DNA of 64,000 bases from Haloplanus sp. CK5-1 (GCF_037201915.1 NZ_CP147505.1:62001-126000), one strand, 5' to 3'. Positions 35,572 to 45,487 are shown, counted from the stretch's first letter. Translations and numbers: made by a program. Notes: generated by a model not told the origin, from the sequence alone.

Positions 35572-37338
35572 GTGTTTAAAGAAAATAACGAGTATCAACA
35601 GGAAAAGCTATTTTCGCCTGTAAAGAACCTTTCTACCAGTATTGAAGAGAAATTACAAAATCACTGGTCAACTCATTTTCATCAACATATATTTACTCAG
35701 ATAGATGAAACAAAGTTCGAGCGGCTATACCACGACGGGTATAGCCGTCCGAACAAGCCCGTCAATGAGCTTGTCTCACTGGAGATTATCAAACACCTGC
35801 TTGGTCTCTCTGACGAAGAACTTGAATACGCCTATATCTTCGATTTTCGCGTCAGAAACGCACTTGGGAAAGAAACACTCGGCGACAACATCTGCCAAAA
35901 GACGTTCACCAATTTCCGCCGGCGGTTGATGGAACACGAAGAAGAGACTGGTCAGGATCTGTTACACGAGGTTTTCGAAGATCATCGCAACTATTTCCAA
36001 GAAGAGTTTGAGATCGATGCCAGTACGCAGCGGATGGATTCAACGTTTATCGAGGCGAACATCAAGCAACTCTCCCGTGTTGATCTCTTCGCCAAAGTTC
36101 TCCACAACTTCCTGTGCGATCTCCCTGAGGAGATCGTACAGGAGTTGCCCGCTGGTATCGACGAGTTCGCAGACACCGATAACTTGGAACTGTCCTACCA
36201 GCTTGAACCAGGCGAGATTCCAGCAACCATGGAAACACTCGCTGAGCATACCGCGTGGCTTGTTGATCGGTTCGAAGATGACGATGAATACGCCGAGTTG
36301 GAGAGCTTTGCTCATCTTCAGCAGGTTCTCGACGAACAGTGTTATCGCATTGCTGAACTCGAAGATGACGATGATGAGGACGATTCTGCTGACCAACGCC
36401 AGCCCGGTGACGACTCGTCACCGGACTGGCAACCACTCCGAACGTACACCTCTCCCGAAGAGAGTACCAACACTGAACAAAATGAAGAAAACACAGGCTC
36501 ATCCGGAGAAAACGCCGATGACCAGTCCGATCACGTCGGGCTGAAAGAGCCCGACGAGATCGACAGTGGCACGATGCAAAACCCTCACGATGAGGACGCA
36601 ACCTACCGCTCGAAGAACGGTGAGGACTATCACGGATACAAGGCGAATGTAGCGGAGACGTGCAATGGTGAGAATCCATTCCGACTCATCACTGCGGTTC
36701 GGGTCGATACCAACAACACGGACGACGGCGACCTCCTTGACGAGGACGTAACGACCCTCTCAACTGAGACTGGGTTACGTGACCTGCTCGTGGATGGCGG
36801 GTACACGCACAAGGAAGTAGAGAAGCGCTGCCGTGATCAGGAGATCACGCAGCACTTCTCTGGAATCGTCGGTCAACGGCCTGGAGCGGAAAAGATGTCG
36901 CTGGCTGCGCCGGAGTGGGACGGGACGAGAATGGTTGCGTGTCCTGCCGGACACGAACCATTCGACCAGAACCACTACGAAACCGGTCGTATTTCTGGAA
37001 AGATGGAGAAGGAGTTCTGTGACGAGTGTCCGCACAGAGAGAGCTGTTTCGTCAAGGAACAACAGAAACACTATAGCTACGGTTTCAGAGAACGGCGGGT
37101 AGAAATTGCGCAGCGACGCAAGCGGTTAGATGACCCGGCTGAACAGGAGTTTCTGAAGTTACGTGCCGGCGCTGAGTCGTTGATCAACGAGATGTATCAC
37201 AAAGACGGGGAGAAAACGAAGTTCGCAGGAAAAATCAAGGTGAAAAACGGGTCAATAGCGAAAGCTATCGGGAGAAACCTGAAGCGAGCCTCCGGATTCT
37301 TGGAATCGGAGGCGAAGCAAGAGAAATCGGCGGGATAG
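35572..37338 (+). CDS. DDE transposase, probably IS1182 type
   Basis: The 588-residue protein has the DUF772-like N-terminal domain (NKPVNELVSLEIIKHLLGLS and FRVRNALG), an acidic insertion (about residues 265-320), the DDE core (GTMQNPHDEDATYRSK as the first Asp region, LLVDGGYTHKEVE as the second) and a Cys-rich end (CDECPHRESCF). These are features of IS1182-type transposases. The start is a GTG. I could not find convincing terminal repeats in the about 100 bp on each side, so element borders are not given. It may be intact. Confidence 0.8.
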   Translation: MFKENNEYQQEKLFSPVKNLSTSIEEKLQNHWSTHFHQHIFTQIDETKFERLYHDGYSRPNKPVNELVSLEIIKHLLGLSDEELEYAYIFDFRVRNALGKETLGDNICQKTFTNFRRRLMEHEEETGQDLLHEVFEDHRNYFQEEFEIDASTQRMDSTFIEANIKQLSRVDLFAKVLHNFLCDLPEEIVQELPAGIDEFADTDNLELSYQLEPGEIPATMETLAEHTAWLVDRFEDDDEYAELESFAHLQQVLDEQCYRIAELEDDDDEDDSADQRQPGDDSSPDWQPLRTYTSPEESTNTEQNEENTGSSGENADDQSDHVGLKEPDEIDSGTMQNPHDEDATYRSKNGEDYHGYKANVAETCNGENPFRLITAVRVDTNNTDDGDLLDEDVTTLSTETGLRDLLVDGGYTHKEVEKRCRDQEITQHFSGIVGQRPGAEKMSLAAPEWDGTRMVACPAGHEPFDQNHYETGRISGKMEKEFCDECPHRESCFVKEQQKHYSYGFRERRVEIAQRRKRLDDPAEQEFLKLRAGAESLINEMYHKDGEKTKFAGKIKVKNGSIAKAIGRNLKRASGFLESEAKQEKSAG

Positions 37339-37426
37339 TCGGGCAGACAATTCTGTTTGTCGCTGTCAGCTAGATCTTCTGTGGTGACGGCTCGCTTCCG
37401 GTGAGATATTCACTGGTGATTGGGGC

Positions 37427-37450
37427 GGGGTGTTCCCGGCGGAACACCCC
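37427..37450 (+). terminator. Perfect 10-bp hairpin
   Basis: GGGGTGTTCC and its exact complement GGAACACCCC flank a CGGC loop, followed on the plus strand by TTTCT. It lies between the end of the transposase gene (plus) and the end of the kinase remnant (minus), so it could terminate transcription from the left. It may instead belong to an IS end. Confidence 0.4.
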
Positions 37451-37473
37451 TTTCTACGGTGCCCTCAGAGCAT

Positions 37474-37856
37474 CTATTCACCAATGAACTCAACACCGGT
37501 AATCTCGAAACGAGCGCCGCCGACATCGCTCTCGGTTACGCGAACGTTCCATCCGTGGGCGGTCGCAATTTCTTTGACAATTTGCAACCCGTAACCGGTT
37601 CCCTCGCTGTCTGTCGAGTAGCCCGCTTCGAATATGCGTTCACGATCCTCTTCAGGAATTCCCGATCCGTCGTCTGCCACGTAGAAGCCGTTTTCTAGAT
37701 CTCCAAATGATACAGTCACGTTGTCGCCGCCGTGTTCAACTGCGTTCTTGAGTAAGTTCTCTATTACTTGCTTGAGACGACTGCGGTCTGCTTGAATCGT
37801 TTGTCCCATCTCAATAGAGATTGTGGCCTCTTTCGTCTCTACGGTTTCCCAACACG
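37474..37856 (-). pseudogene. Sensor histidine kinase, ATPase-domain remnant
   Basis: The open frame begins inside the kinase (WETVETKEATISIE, running out of the neighbouring IS) and contains the N box (QVIENLLKNAVEHGG), G1 box (VADDGSGIPEEDRERIFE) and G2 box (GTGYGLQIVKEIATAHGW) of a HATPase domain. The sensor and His-containing parts are missing; the frame is cut at 37857 by the IS. Its real C-terminus and stop are present. Confidence 0.8.
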
Positions 37857-38925
37857 GAGGGTGTCATAGAACTCTTCTCACACCGTGATGATTGTGCTTC
37901 CCGGATTGTCTCCGCGTTCGTAGTTGGTGATTGCGACGACGAGGCGCAGACACAACGCGAGGAACACCTGCGCTCGTGCATGGACGCGGCCTCGGGCGTG
38001 CGTTCGCCCGAGGCCGCAGCCCTTGACTGATTCGTTGGTTCGTTCGACGCCACTCCGGCGGTTGTACGTCTCGTCTAGCGTTGATTGCTTCAGCTGAACG
38101 TCGTTGCTGTGTTTTTCAATGCGGTCTTCTACCCTGTACTCGATATCTTTCGGGTCGTCGGTGTTTCGTGGATTGTACGGAGCGACTGGCACGACCCCTG
38201 CGGCCAGCAGGTGGTCGTGCCAGTCGAGCGTGTCGTAGGCACTGTCTCCAAGCATCCACATCGGTTTCCCGACGGCGAGCGCGTCACGCGTGACGCGCAT
38301 CGCCGTCTCTTCTGGTGCTTGTTTGCTCTCGGTGAACTCGGCTGCAATCGGGATCTTTTGCCCGGTTGAGACGATCGTGCAGCCGTAGCCGTAGTAGTAC
38401 TCGTCATCGGTTGGATCATAGCACTTCGATGCGTCTGGATCGGCGGGCATCGCTCTCACGTCGGTTGAATCGATAGAATACGTCAAGTCGAGCAGGCCCC
38501 GCAAGGCGGCCTGCTCGACGAGATGGTCGAAGACCCGGTCAACAACGTGCTCAAGATCAGTGAGGAATCGATCGACCGCGTCTCTCGACGGCGGTCGATC
38601 GAAGCTACAGCTGAGCCAGACAACGGTGTTGTTCAGTTCTCGTGCAACCGGACGGATACCGTAGATGTTCTTGTAATAGCAATGGAGAAAGCCACGCATC
38701 ATCTCGGGCGGCTCAAGATCTCGTGTTCGCCCCGTCTCCGCCGGGGCGAACACGTCGAACCCTTCAAGAAACTCGAAGGAGAGGTGCTCGAACAACGCCA
38801 ACGTCTCCGTTTCCACGGCATTGAAGAACGATTCTACCGAAGGATCATCTTGCAGGGTCGCTGAACTCATTCCACCTCAGCGTTCACCCTGCTCTTTGGT
38901 ATGCGAACTGTTCTATGACACCCTC
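37857..38925 (-). mobile_element. IS4/IS5-like insertion sequence
   Basis: Perfect 16-bp inverted ends (GAGGGTGTCATAGAAC at the left, its complement at 38910-38925) enclose one transposase gene. The flanks do not share a target duplication: the left flank is a kinase gene, the right flank is mid-hsdR. This suggests that DNA between two copies was lost by recombination, or an adjacent deletion. About 1.07 kb long. Confidence 0.8.
37878..38870 (-). CDS. DDE transposase (IS4/IS5 type)
   Basis: The 330-residue protein fills the element. The catalytic Asp residues are probably in YSIDSTDVRAMP and MLGDSAYDTLDW, and the Glu lies in YNRRSGVERTNESVKG, an IS5/IS4-like pattern. A start ATG lies 56 bp inside the right end. 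The reading frame looks complete, so the element may be active. Confidence 0.8.
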   Translation of the reverse strand: MSSATLQDDPSVESFFNAVETETLALFEHLSFEFLEGFDVFAPAETGRTRDLEPPEMMRGFLHCYYKNIYGIRPVARELNNTVVWLSCSFDRPPSRDAVDRFLTDLEHVVDRVFDHLVEQAALRGLLDLTYSIDSTDVRAMPADPDASKCYDPTDDEYYYGYGCTIVSTGQKIPIAAEFTESKQAPEETAMRVTRDALAVGKPMWMLGDSAYDTLDWHDHLLAAGVVPVAPYNPRNTDDPKDIEYRVEDRIEKHSNDVQLKQSTLDETYNRRSGVERTNESVKGCGLGRTHARGRVHARAQVFLALCLRLVVAITNYERGDNPGSTIITV

Positions 38926-40304
38926 ACCAAAGGCAAAACCTTCTCCGTCCAATGCGACGACGGTTCGACCGAGACGGTCTACGTTGACCTGATAGACCAC
39001 GACGACCCCGATAACAACCGCTTCCACGCCGTCAATCAGTTCTCCGTCTCCCGCGAGACGACCATTCGCCCCGACGTGAGTCTCTTCGTGAACGGGATTC
39101 CGCTGGTCACGATGGAACTCAAGAGTCAGGCCCAAGATAATGACTGGCACGACGCCGTGCGTGACCTTCGGAACTACGAGGAAGACGTTTCCCGGCTGTT
39201 CGTCCCCGGTCTGTTCAATATCGCCGCTGACACGTTTGAACTTCGCTACGGCTCGGTCGGGGCACCCAAGGAGTTCTATGAGCCATGGAACGACGCCCCC
39301 GAAGAGTACGAAGACAGCAACGACGTGAAGCAAGCGGTCAAGGCTCTCTGTAATCCGAACTCGATTCTCGACCTATTGAAGAACTTCGTCTTCTACGAGC
39401 GCCGAGCGGGTGGTGACGCAAAAATCGTCCCGCGCTACATGCAATACTACGCGGTGAACGCGATTCTCGAACGCGTCCATGAGGGCGTCCACAAGCGAGG
39501 ACTCATTTGGCATACCCAAGGGTCGGGCAAGTCGTTCACCATGCTCTACGCCGCCGAGAACTTGCTGTCACGTCCCACAGTCGCCCGCAATCCACAGGTG
39601 TTCATCATTGTCGATACGGACAAGTTGAACTCTCAAATGCGCGACCAGTTGGCGAATCTCTCGCTGGAAAAGTGGACTGAAGCCGAGAGTATCGACCACC
39701 TTGAGGAAATTATCGAACAGGGACAGAGCGAACTCGTCCTTACGACTATCCAAAAGTTCCAAGACGTAGAGCCGGACGAGCAAGGCAACGACGAGGTAGT
39801 CGTCATGAGCGACGAGGCGCACAGGTTTATGGAAGCCGACCTTGGAAGCCGCCTTGACGCCGCTCTTCCCGACTGTTACCACTTTGGCTTCACCGGGACG
39901 CCTGTCCGTGAGGGAGAACGTCACGAAGACCGCAACACATTCCGTGAGTTCTCACCCGAGAATGAGGACTACTTACATCGGTATTCGGTCAAGCAAGGGA
40001 TTGACGACGGTCTGATTCTACCTGTTTACTTCACCCTTCGTCACGAAATGGAATGGGAGATAGACGAGGCGGGCCTTGACGAAGAGTTTGAACAGGAATT
40101 TCGGGGATTGAGTACGGACGAGAAGCGCGAGTTCATCCAAAAGAACGTCACCGCTCGGACATTGGCTGAAATCGAACCTCGCGTAGATAGCGCCGTCGAA
40201 GAAATCGACCAGCACTACGACGAACACGTTTCACCGAATGGCTGGAAAGGCATGGTTGTCACACCGAGTCGCCGGTCAGCCGCAATGTATGGTGAGCGAC
40301 TCAT

Positions 40305-41451
40305 ACGGTCGTGCGAAAGTATTTACTACAGTAGTCGTATTCTCTCGTAATGGGCCGGCTGGACGATATTACTCTGGAAGAACTCCACGAGTTACGTGAG
40401 CAAACGGAAGGAGAGATCCCGCGAGAACGTGTTCTCGCGGCGATCGGCCGGAAGCAGGGTGATGAAATCGACAGACTCGCCGAACGCCACGATGTTGTCG
40501 AGAAAACGATCCGCAATTGGCTCGATCGGTTCGACGAAGAACCGATCGAGCAGGCACCCTACGACCAGTCTCGACCTGGACGGCCCTCGAAACTTGCAGA
40601 CAATCAGCGCGAGGAGTTGTTCGATCATCTGCAAGAGCCACCAACTGAGCGGGGCTACGATCAGCAAGCGTGGTCAACGAAGCTCCTGTTACACCACGTT
40701 AGAGAGGAGTATGATGTCGAATACAGCAAGGGTCATGGACGAAAGTTGATGGGGAAGGCCGGGCTGTCCTGCCGGACAGCACGGCCGCGCAATCACGAAG
40801 CTGACACAGAGAAAGAGGCCGAATTTCAACAGACAGTTCAAAAAAACGACCTGAACTGACCGAGAAAACCGTTGTTGTCGTCGATCAGTTTACCAAACGC
40901 GTCGGCACTGTTCAACGCCGTGGCTGGTACCCGATTGGGTCAAATCCGACGATAGAGACATCGAACTCATGGGATAAGGTGACAGTGCTTGGCGCTGTCA
41001 CCGACGACGGTGACAGCTTCTACTGTTGGACCGAAGAGAATCTCACGTCAAAACAAGGCATTTGGCTGCTTGGTGCGCTCCAAGAGAAATTCGGTGAAGA
41101 ACTGGTTGTGTTTCTTGACCGTGCTGGGTACTTCTACAACAGAGATCTCTGGGAGCATGTTAGTGATGAGCGCTCGACCGAGACTGTCGAAGACAGTTCG
41201 GTCGAGTGCGTGCGCGGAGATGAGGAAGGTGAAGAGCATCTCGATGTCTGGTACTTTCCGTCGAAATTGCCGGAACTCAACCCGATCGAAGGGTGCTGGG
41301 ATCGACTCAACGAATGGTTCAAGCATCGTCTCATTCCTGATCTCTCAGCGCTAAAACAGCAGATTCAACGAGGACTCTCTACAGTGTCTGAACCGAATAT
41401 CTGGAACTATCTCTGTCCATGAGTACCGGTAAAATTTAACGCACGACCGTA
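40305..41451 (+). mobile_element. IS630-type insertion sequence B, inside hsdR
   Basis: The left end reads ACGGTCGTGCG and the right end is its inverse (CGCACGACCGTA). TCAT occurs on both sides (40301-40304, 41452-41455). Removing the element with one TCAT restores hsdR exactly (GERLI-DRRGEDEI). A TA duplication, usual for the family, would leave hsdR out of frame, so the 4-bp reading fits better here. Two transposase frames lie inside. Confidence 0.8.
40350..41422 (+). CDS. IS630-family transposase, two frames with probable -1 frameshift
   Basis: Frame one (40350-40859) encodes the HTH part (DEIDRLAERHDVVEKTIRNW). Frame two encodes the DDE part: VVVVDQFTKR, VVFLDRAGYFY and LPELNPIEGCW. A run of seven A at 40840-40846 lies just before the first stop. 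Slipping back one base there joins QTVQK to the second frame (KKRPELTEKTVVVVDQ). The same arrangement is found in the IS630-type element at 29870, though the proteins are only moderately similar. A later ATG at 40979 inside frame two would miss the first catalytic Asp. Confidence 0.78.
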
Positions 41452-41786
41452 TCATTGACCGTCGCGGCGAAGACGAGATAGAAGTTCTCTACACCGCGAC
41501 CAACGACGACCCTGACCTGATTCAACAGTTCCATACCGATTCCGAAGAGCGCGACAGTATCATACAGTCGTTCAAACAGACCGACGAGGAAGCCGAGGAA
41601 GCCGAGGAAGAGACGCCGAAACTACTGGTCGTTCACAACATGCTCCTAACCGGGTTCGACGCCCCGATTCTGAAGACGATATACCTTGACCGCAACTTGA
41701 AGAACCACAACCTCATGCAAGCCATTGCCCGGACAAACCGGCCAGCCGAGGGGAAGGAGAACGGTGAGATTGTGGATTTCCAAGGT

Positions 41787-43298
41787 CGCTAGTTGTCCAC
41801 TCTGGCTCAAGAGACCAGTTTCTGACACGTAGTGATTAGAATGACGCGACTGAATCAGTCGCCTGATTCAGCCGCTGCCCGGATTCCTGTGTGTGATGGA
41901 GTTCCCAAGACTCAAACGCATCCTCACAGATCCGGACGAGTACATTTCGAGCAGCCAGTTGAAGTCTCTTAGCATGGAGTTGCTTGAGCTGATACCGATG
42001 GAAGGAATCGAGGGCTCCGGCCTCGATTCCGAGGAAATCATGGAAGTCGTCTTACGAGCTGCTGTTGACACAACCTCCGTCAACGGTGTCACGACGAACA
42101 CTGAGGACACGCCAAACCGCGAGCCAGTGATGGACTGGTTGCACACCTTGGAGAAAGAGCCGATGCTTGATGCTGTCAACGATATCCTCGCACTGGTGGC
42201 GATGACGGTTCTCGACCGCGGCGGGTCGAGAACCATCTGTCTGGACTTCATGGACAATCCGTTCCACGGTCATCCAGACGACGAGGACGAGTTCAGGAGA
42301 ATGGAAGCACGAGATGGAACCACGAAGTGTCACCGGTACTGTACTGCGTTCGTCATCGCGCAGGGAAAGCCACTCACACTGGCGGTTGAACCAGTTGACG
42401 GCGAGGACAGCAAGGCCGACGCGGTCGAGCGCGTGCTCGCCCGCGTCGAAACATACCCATTCGAGACCGACCAGATCCTCATGGACAGGGACGCCTTTGT
42501 CGGGGAGTTAATCGGTATTCTTCGGGAGACAGCACCGCCAGTCTTTCCGGTCATAACCCGGAAAGACTCGCTCCGGAAGAAACTCTCCAAGGCCGCGTCA
42601 CACATGACCGAAGAGACGATTTGCGAAGGGAAAGAGCACGAACAGACGTATCCACTGGCGGTGAACGTTACCTATCAGAACGGTGACCGCGGAAAGTCTG
42701 GTGTGAAAGCGACAGGATACGCGGCGTACGGTCTGGAAGACCGCACGCCCGCGCAAGTCGCTACGACCTACAACAAGCGTTCACGGATAGAGAAGAGCTA
42801 CGAGAAGTTCCGAGAAGCGCGTGCCCTGACAACAACGCCATCGACGACAATCCGGCTGTTCTACGTGGGCGTGGGGTTTCTGTTAGAGCAGTTGTGGCTC
42901 GTGTTACAGTGGGCCGTGCTCGCCCGACCACGGCGGGGCGGGCGAGCACTTCCGAAAACATTCGCGTTTGGTGACGCGTTTTTGCACGGGATCGAACGGG
43001 TGTTAGACGACGAACTCGGCTGGAAAGAGAAGTACCGGACTAACGGAGAAGGACTGCCAGCAGGATACGAACACGGACTCGGTTGAGCCGCCTCGCTTCG
43101 GCGAAGCGAGGCTGGCGAACAGCGACAGCTGTCTTCGGAGATCAGTCTGAACGACAACTACAGCCAAAACAATCCAGATTTGTGACTCTTCCTCAACTCT
43201 CCGTGGCGTCAGATGTGTACTTCGTCTCGTATCAGCGTCCTTACCGTGTTAGACCGGACTCTTGTTGCCGCCGCCATCAAGAGAGTGGACAACTAGCG
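41787..43298 (+). mobile_element. ISH3-type insertion sequence, inside hsdR
   Basis: Perfect 17-bp terminal inverted repeats (CGCTAGTTGTCCACTCT and its complement) are flanked by a 5-bp target duplication AAGGT (41782-41786 and 43299-43303). One transposase gene lies between. Removing the element and one AAGGT joins hsdR as VDFQG-VFENIDD. The clean duplication shows a simple, fairly recent insertion. The element is 1512 bp. Confidence 0.92.
41893..43086 (+). CDS. ISH3-family transposase
   Basis: The 397-residue protein has the ISH3-group layout. DDE residues are likely in CLDFMDNPFHG and QILMDRDAFVGEL, with the C-terminal helix YNKRSRIEKSYEKFREAR carrying the Glu; the end is the typical membrane-like stretch VGVGFLLEQLWLVLQW. 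ISH3 elements are specific to haloarchaea. The gene looks intact, with a start 106 bp inside the element. Confidence 0.88.
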   Translation: MMEFPRLKRILTDPDEYISSSQLKSLSMELLELIPMEGIEGSGLDSEEIMEVVLRAAVDTTSVNGVTTNTEDTPNREPVMDWLHTLEKEPMLDAVNDILALVAMTVLDRGGSRTICLDFMDNPFHGHPDDEDEFRRMEARDGTTKCHRYCTAFVIAQGKPLTLAVEPVDGEDSKADAVERVLARVETYPFETDQILMDRDAFVGELIGILRETAPPVFPVITRKDSLRKKLSKAASHMTEETICEGKEHEQTYPLAVNVTYQNGDRGKSGVKATGYAAYGLEDRTPAQVATTYNKRSRIEKSYEKFREARALTTTPSTTIRLFYVGVGFLLEQLWLVLQWAVLARPRRGGRALPKTFAFGDAFLHGIERVLDDELGWKEKYRTNGEGLPAGYEHGLG

Positions 43299-44282
43299 AA
43301 GGTGTCTTCGAGAACATTGACGACGCCCTTGATTACGACTCCGAGACGAAGGCTTACGCCGCCCGTGACAAGGACGAACTCTACGACGACCTGACCGACC
43401 AGTTGGAAACGGTTATGGACATTTTCGACGGCATACCGAAGGACGACACCCAAGAGGCCGCCTACGAAGCCGTCGAACGGATTAGCACCCATCCAGAACG
43501 CCGAAACTTCAAACAGGGCTTCCGCCGACTACAGAATCTCTACGAAGCCGTTGCTCCGGACAAGCGGCTCATTAACGAGGGAATAGAACGTGATTACAAG
43601 TGGTTGAGCCGGATTCATGTCGCGTTCAAGCGCACGACTGGCGGCGAGGACGACCCCGAAGACGACATGCGCGAGAAGACACGCGAGATAATCAACGAGA
43701 ACGTCGAAATTACTGAAATCAAAGACGATTTTCCGACCTACGAACTCGGGGGAGAATACCTTGAAGACGTAGAGGGATTGGATAACCCCGGCGTGAAGGC
43801 GTCACAGATTGCCCACGCCACCCGCGAACACTTACACCCACGGGAGAACCAGAACCCCCGATACAAGCGATTGAGCGAGCGCGTGACCGGCATTGTAGAG
43901 CGCTGGCAAGGTGACGAAATTAGTGACCCCGACGCCGTAGAGGCGCTCAAATCAGTCGAAAAAGAGGTTCTCGGCGTCGAAAAAGAAGCCGAAGAACAGG
44001 GAATGGACAAGGCGGAGTTCGCTATCTATACGCACCTGACTGAAGAGACACCAGACGCAATCGACTCTGACGACCAAGCCGAAGAAGTGGCGCAAGAAAT
44101 CGTCTCACAGTTCCGTGAGCGGGTCGACCGAGGATACTACGGTTGGAAGACCAATCAACAGACCACTTCTGAAATCACCCGGATTCTACTGGACGTACTG
44201 GCAAAAGAACACGACCTCGGACACCTGATTCTGGACGAGGAAGGGTTTGAGGATACGATTCGGACGTACTTAATTCAGAATC

Positions 44283-45005
44283 ATGGCTAAAGCCCGACGC
44301 CGAGAAATCGACCTGTTGGGCAACGCTGTTGAGTACGAAGTACAGCACAGTTCTAACGCTACTGAACCCCGCATTGACGTGGACATACACGGTGTGACAG
44401 TCGTCGTTCCTGAAGGCGAGGAAGTTCAGCCAACAGAGTTACTCAAGGAGAATGCGGCATGGGTCATAGACAAGCAACGGAACTACGACGCCTACCGTGA
44501 GCAAATTCCTGACCGTTCCTTTGAGGCTGGTGAGTCGTTCCCATTCCTCGGGCAAGACCGCGAACTCGTTATCGAACCAAGACAAAAACACGGGATAGAC
44601 GAGGATTCGATTCGACTCCGGAAGAGTGCCGTCGAACAATCCTCTATTAAGCAAGTTCTCGAAAACTTCTACCGGAGCCGGGCGCGGGAGTATCTCACCG
44701 AGCGTACTGACCACTACTCGGAACAGATGGGCGTCGAATACGAGAAACTCGAACTCCGAAACCAACGAACACGGTGGGGAAGTTGTTCGACCGGCGGGAC
44801 AATCAGTCTGAACTGGCGGTTGATAATGGCACCAGCCGACGTTGTTGACTACCTCGTCGTTCACGAACTCGCACACCTGACCGAACAAAATCATGGGACG
44901 GATTTCTGGCGGCTCGTCGGGGAGTACATCTCCGAGTACAAAGAGAAAGCCGAGTGGCTTGAACAGAACAGCGCGAAGTTGATTTTTAGCGAAGAAGACC
45001 TATAG
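44283..45005 (+). CDS. YgjP-like (DUF45) metallopeptidase, restriction-linked
   Basis: The 240-residue protein has the zinc-protease motif HExxH in VVHELAHLTEQNHGTDFW, with a preceding RWGSCSTGGTISLNWRL block typical of the YgjP/DUF45 family. Genes of this family often sit at the end of type I restriction operons. Here its ATG overlaps the last codons of hsdR. It appears intact although hsdR is broken; it may still be made if a promoter lies in one of the ISs. Its substrate is unknown. Confidence 0.85.
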   Translation: MAKARRREIDLLGNAVEYEVQHSSNATEPRIDVDIHGVTVVVPEGEEVQPTELLKENAAWVIDKQRNYDAYREQIPDRSFEAGESFPFLGQDRELVIEPRQKHGIDEDSIRLRKSAVEQSSIKQVLENFYRSRAREYLTERTDHYSEQMGVEYEKLELRNQRTRWGSCSTGGTISLNWRLIMAPADVVDYLVVHELAHLTEQNHGTDFWRLVGEYISEYKEKAEWLEQNSAKLIFSEEDL

Positions 45006-45048
45006 AATATCAGGTCTACTGTAGCGCGTCATTATCAGAGCAAGACAC

Positions 45049-45180
45049 CGACTCGTCGCCGCCCACAGCCACGAGACGCCTTCCAGCGCGGTCTATGCTA
45101 ACATTTTATAAGGTTATCACGGCACAGAAAGCCGCTGAACGGCTTTGAGAGCAAATCAGATACGACGCTAATACCACTCG
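45049..45180 (+). repeat. Diverged repeat copy R2 (partner at 3142-3271)
   Basis: Same-orientation partner of R1. It includes the conserved frame ending RSMLTFYKVITAQKAAERL and TGA at 45146-45148, and the hairpin AAAGCCG-ctgaa-CGGCTTT. It follows the metallopeptidase gene by about 45 bp. Beyond it (45181-45294) is another open stretch without a start (LTTTNEGPAEFIKKMLFREP) that ends in the ATGA of the next short ORF, so this interval looks like decayed genes. Confidence 0.65.
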
Positions 45181-45291
45181 TACCGACGACGACCGCGCTC
45201 ACAGCCTACTCACGTCGCTCACGACTACAAACGAAGGGCCAGCGGAGTTCATCAAGAAAATGCTATTCAGAGAGCCACAAGGTAAGGAAGT

Positions 45292-45393
45292 ATGACGGAA
45301 CAGCCGGAGTCTGGTGAACTTCTCGTTGGTCATATTTTGGACAATGGTCGCACAACAAAACAGATATATTATACTTTATTAAATCGCCAATAG
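45292..45393 (+). pseudogene. Short ORF, probably a truncated gene
   Basis: An ATG after a good ribosome-binding sequence (GGTAAGGAAG) starts a 33-residue frame reading MTEQPESGELLVGHILDNG and then RTTKQIYYTLLNRQ before TAG. It overlaps the stop of an open stretch upstream by ATGA. The size suggests the N-terminus of a lost protein, possibly with an HTH. No function is assigned. Confidence 0.35.
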
Positions 45394-45487
45394 CCCTATT
45401 ATAGCACTATTTCAAGCAATTCTCACAGTATCCATATCAGAAAACATAGCATTTACACTCCCCGCGCTCTTATGCTGAAGTGGAACA

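Larger units (their letters stand above)
38926..44290 (+). pseudogene. hsdR: Type I restriction endonuclease subunit R, three-IS wreck
   Basis: Segments 38926-40304, 41456-41786 and 43304-44290 join to exactly 899 codons in one frame. The first has the nuclease motif (RPDVSLFVNGIPLVTMELK), Walker A (HTQGSGKSFTM), DEAH box (VMSDEAHRFM) and FTGTPV. The second has the late helicase motifs (LLVVHNMLLTGFDAP, LMQAIARTNR). The third is the C-terminal helical domain. Insertions split it at 40305 and 41787, and the 5' end is replaced by the IS ending at 38925. HsdR would cut DNA with HsdM/HsdS, but neither gene is in the window. The locus must be non-functional as restriction. An ORF call starting at 38821 includes IS sequence and is not the true N-terminus. 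Confidence 0.9.

Noticed and set aside
42052-42333. Minus-strand ORFs inside the ISH3-type element
   Set aside because: They are shadows of the transposase frame without motifs.
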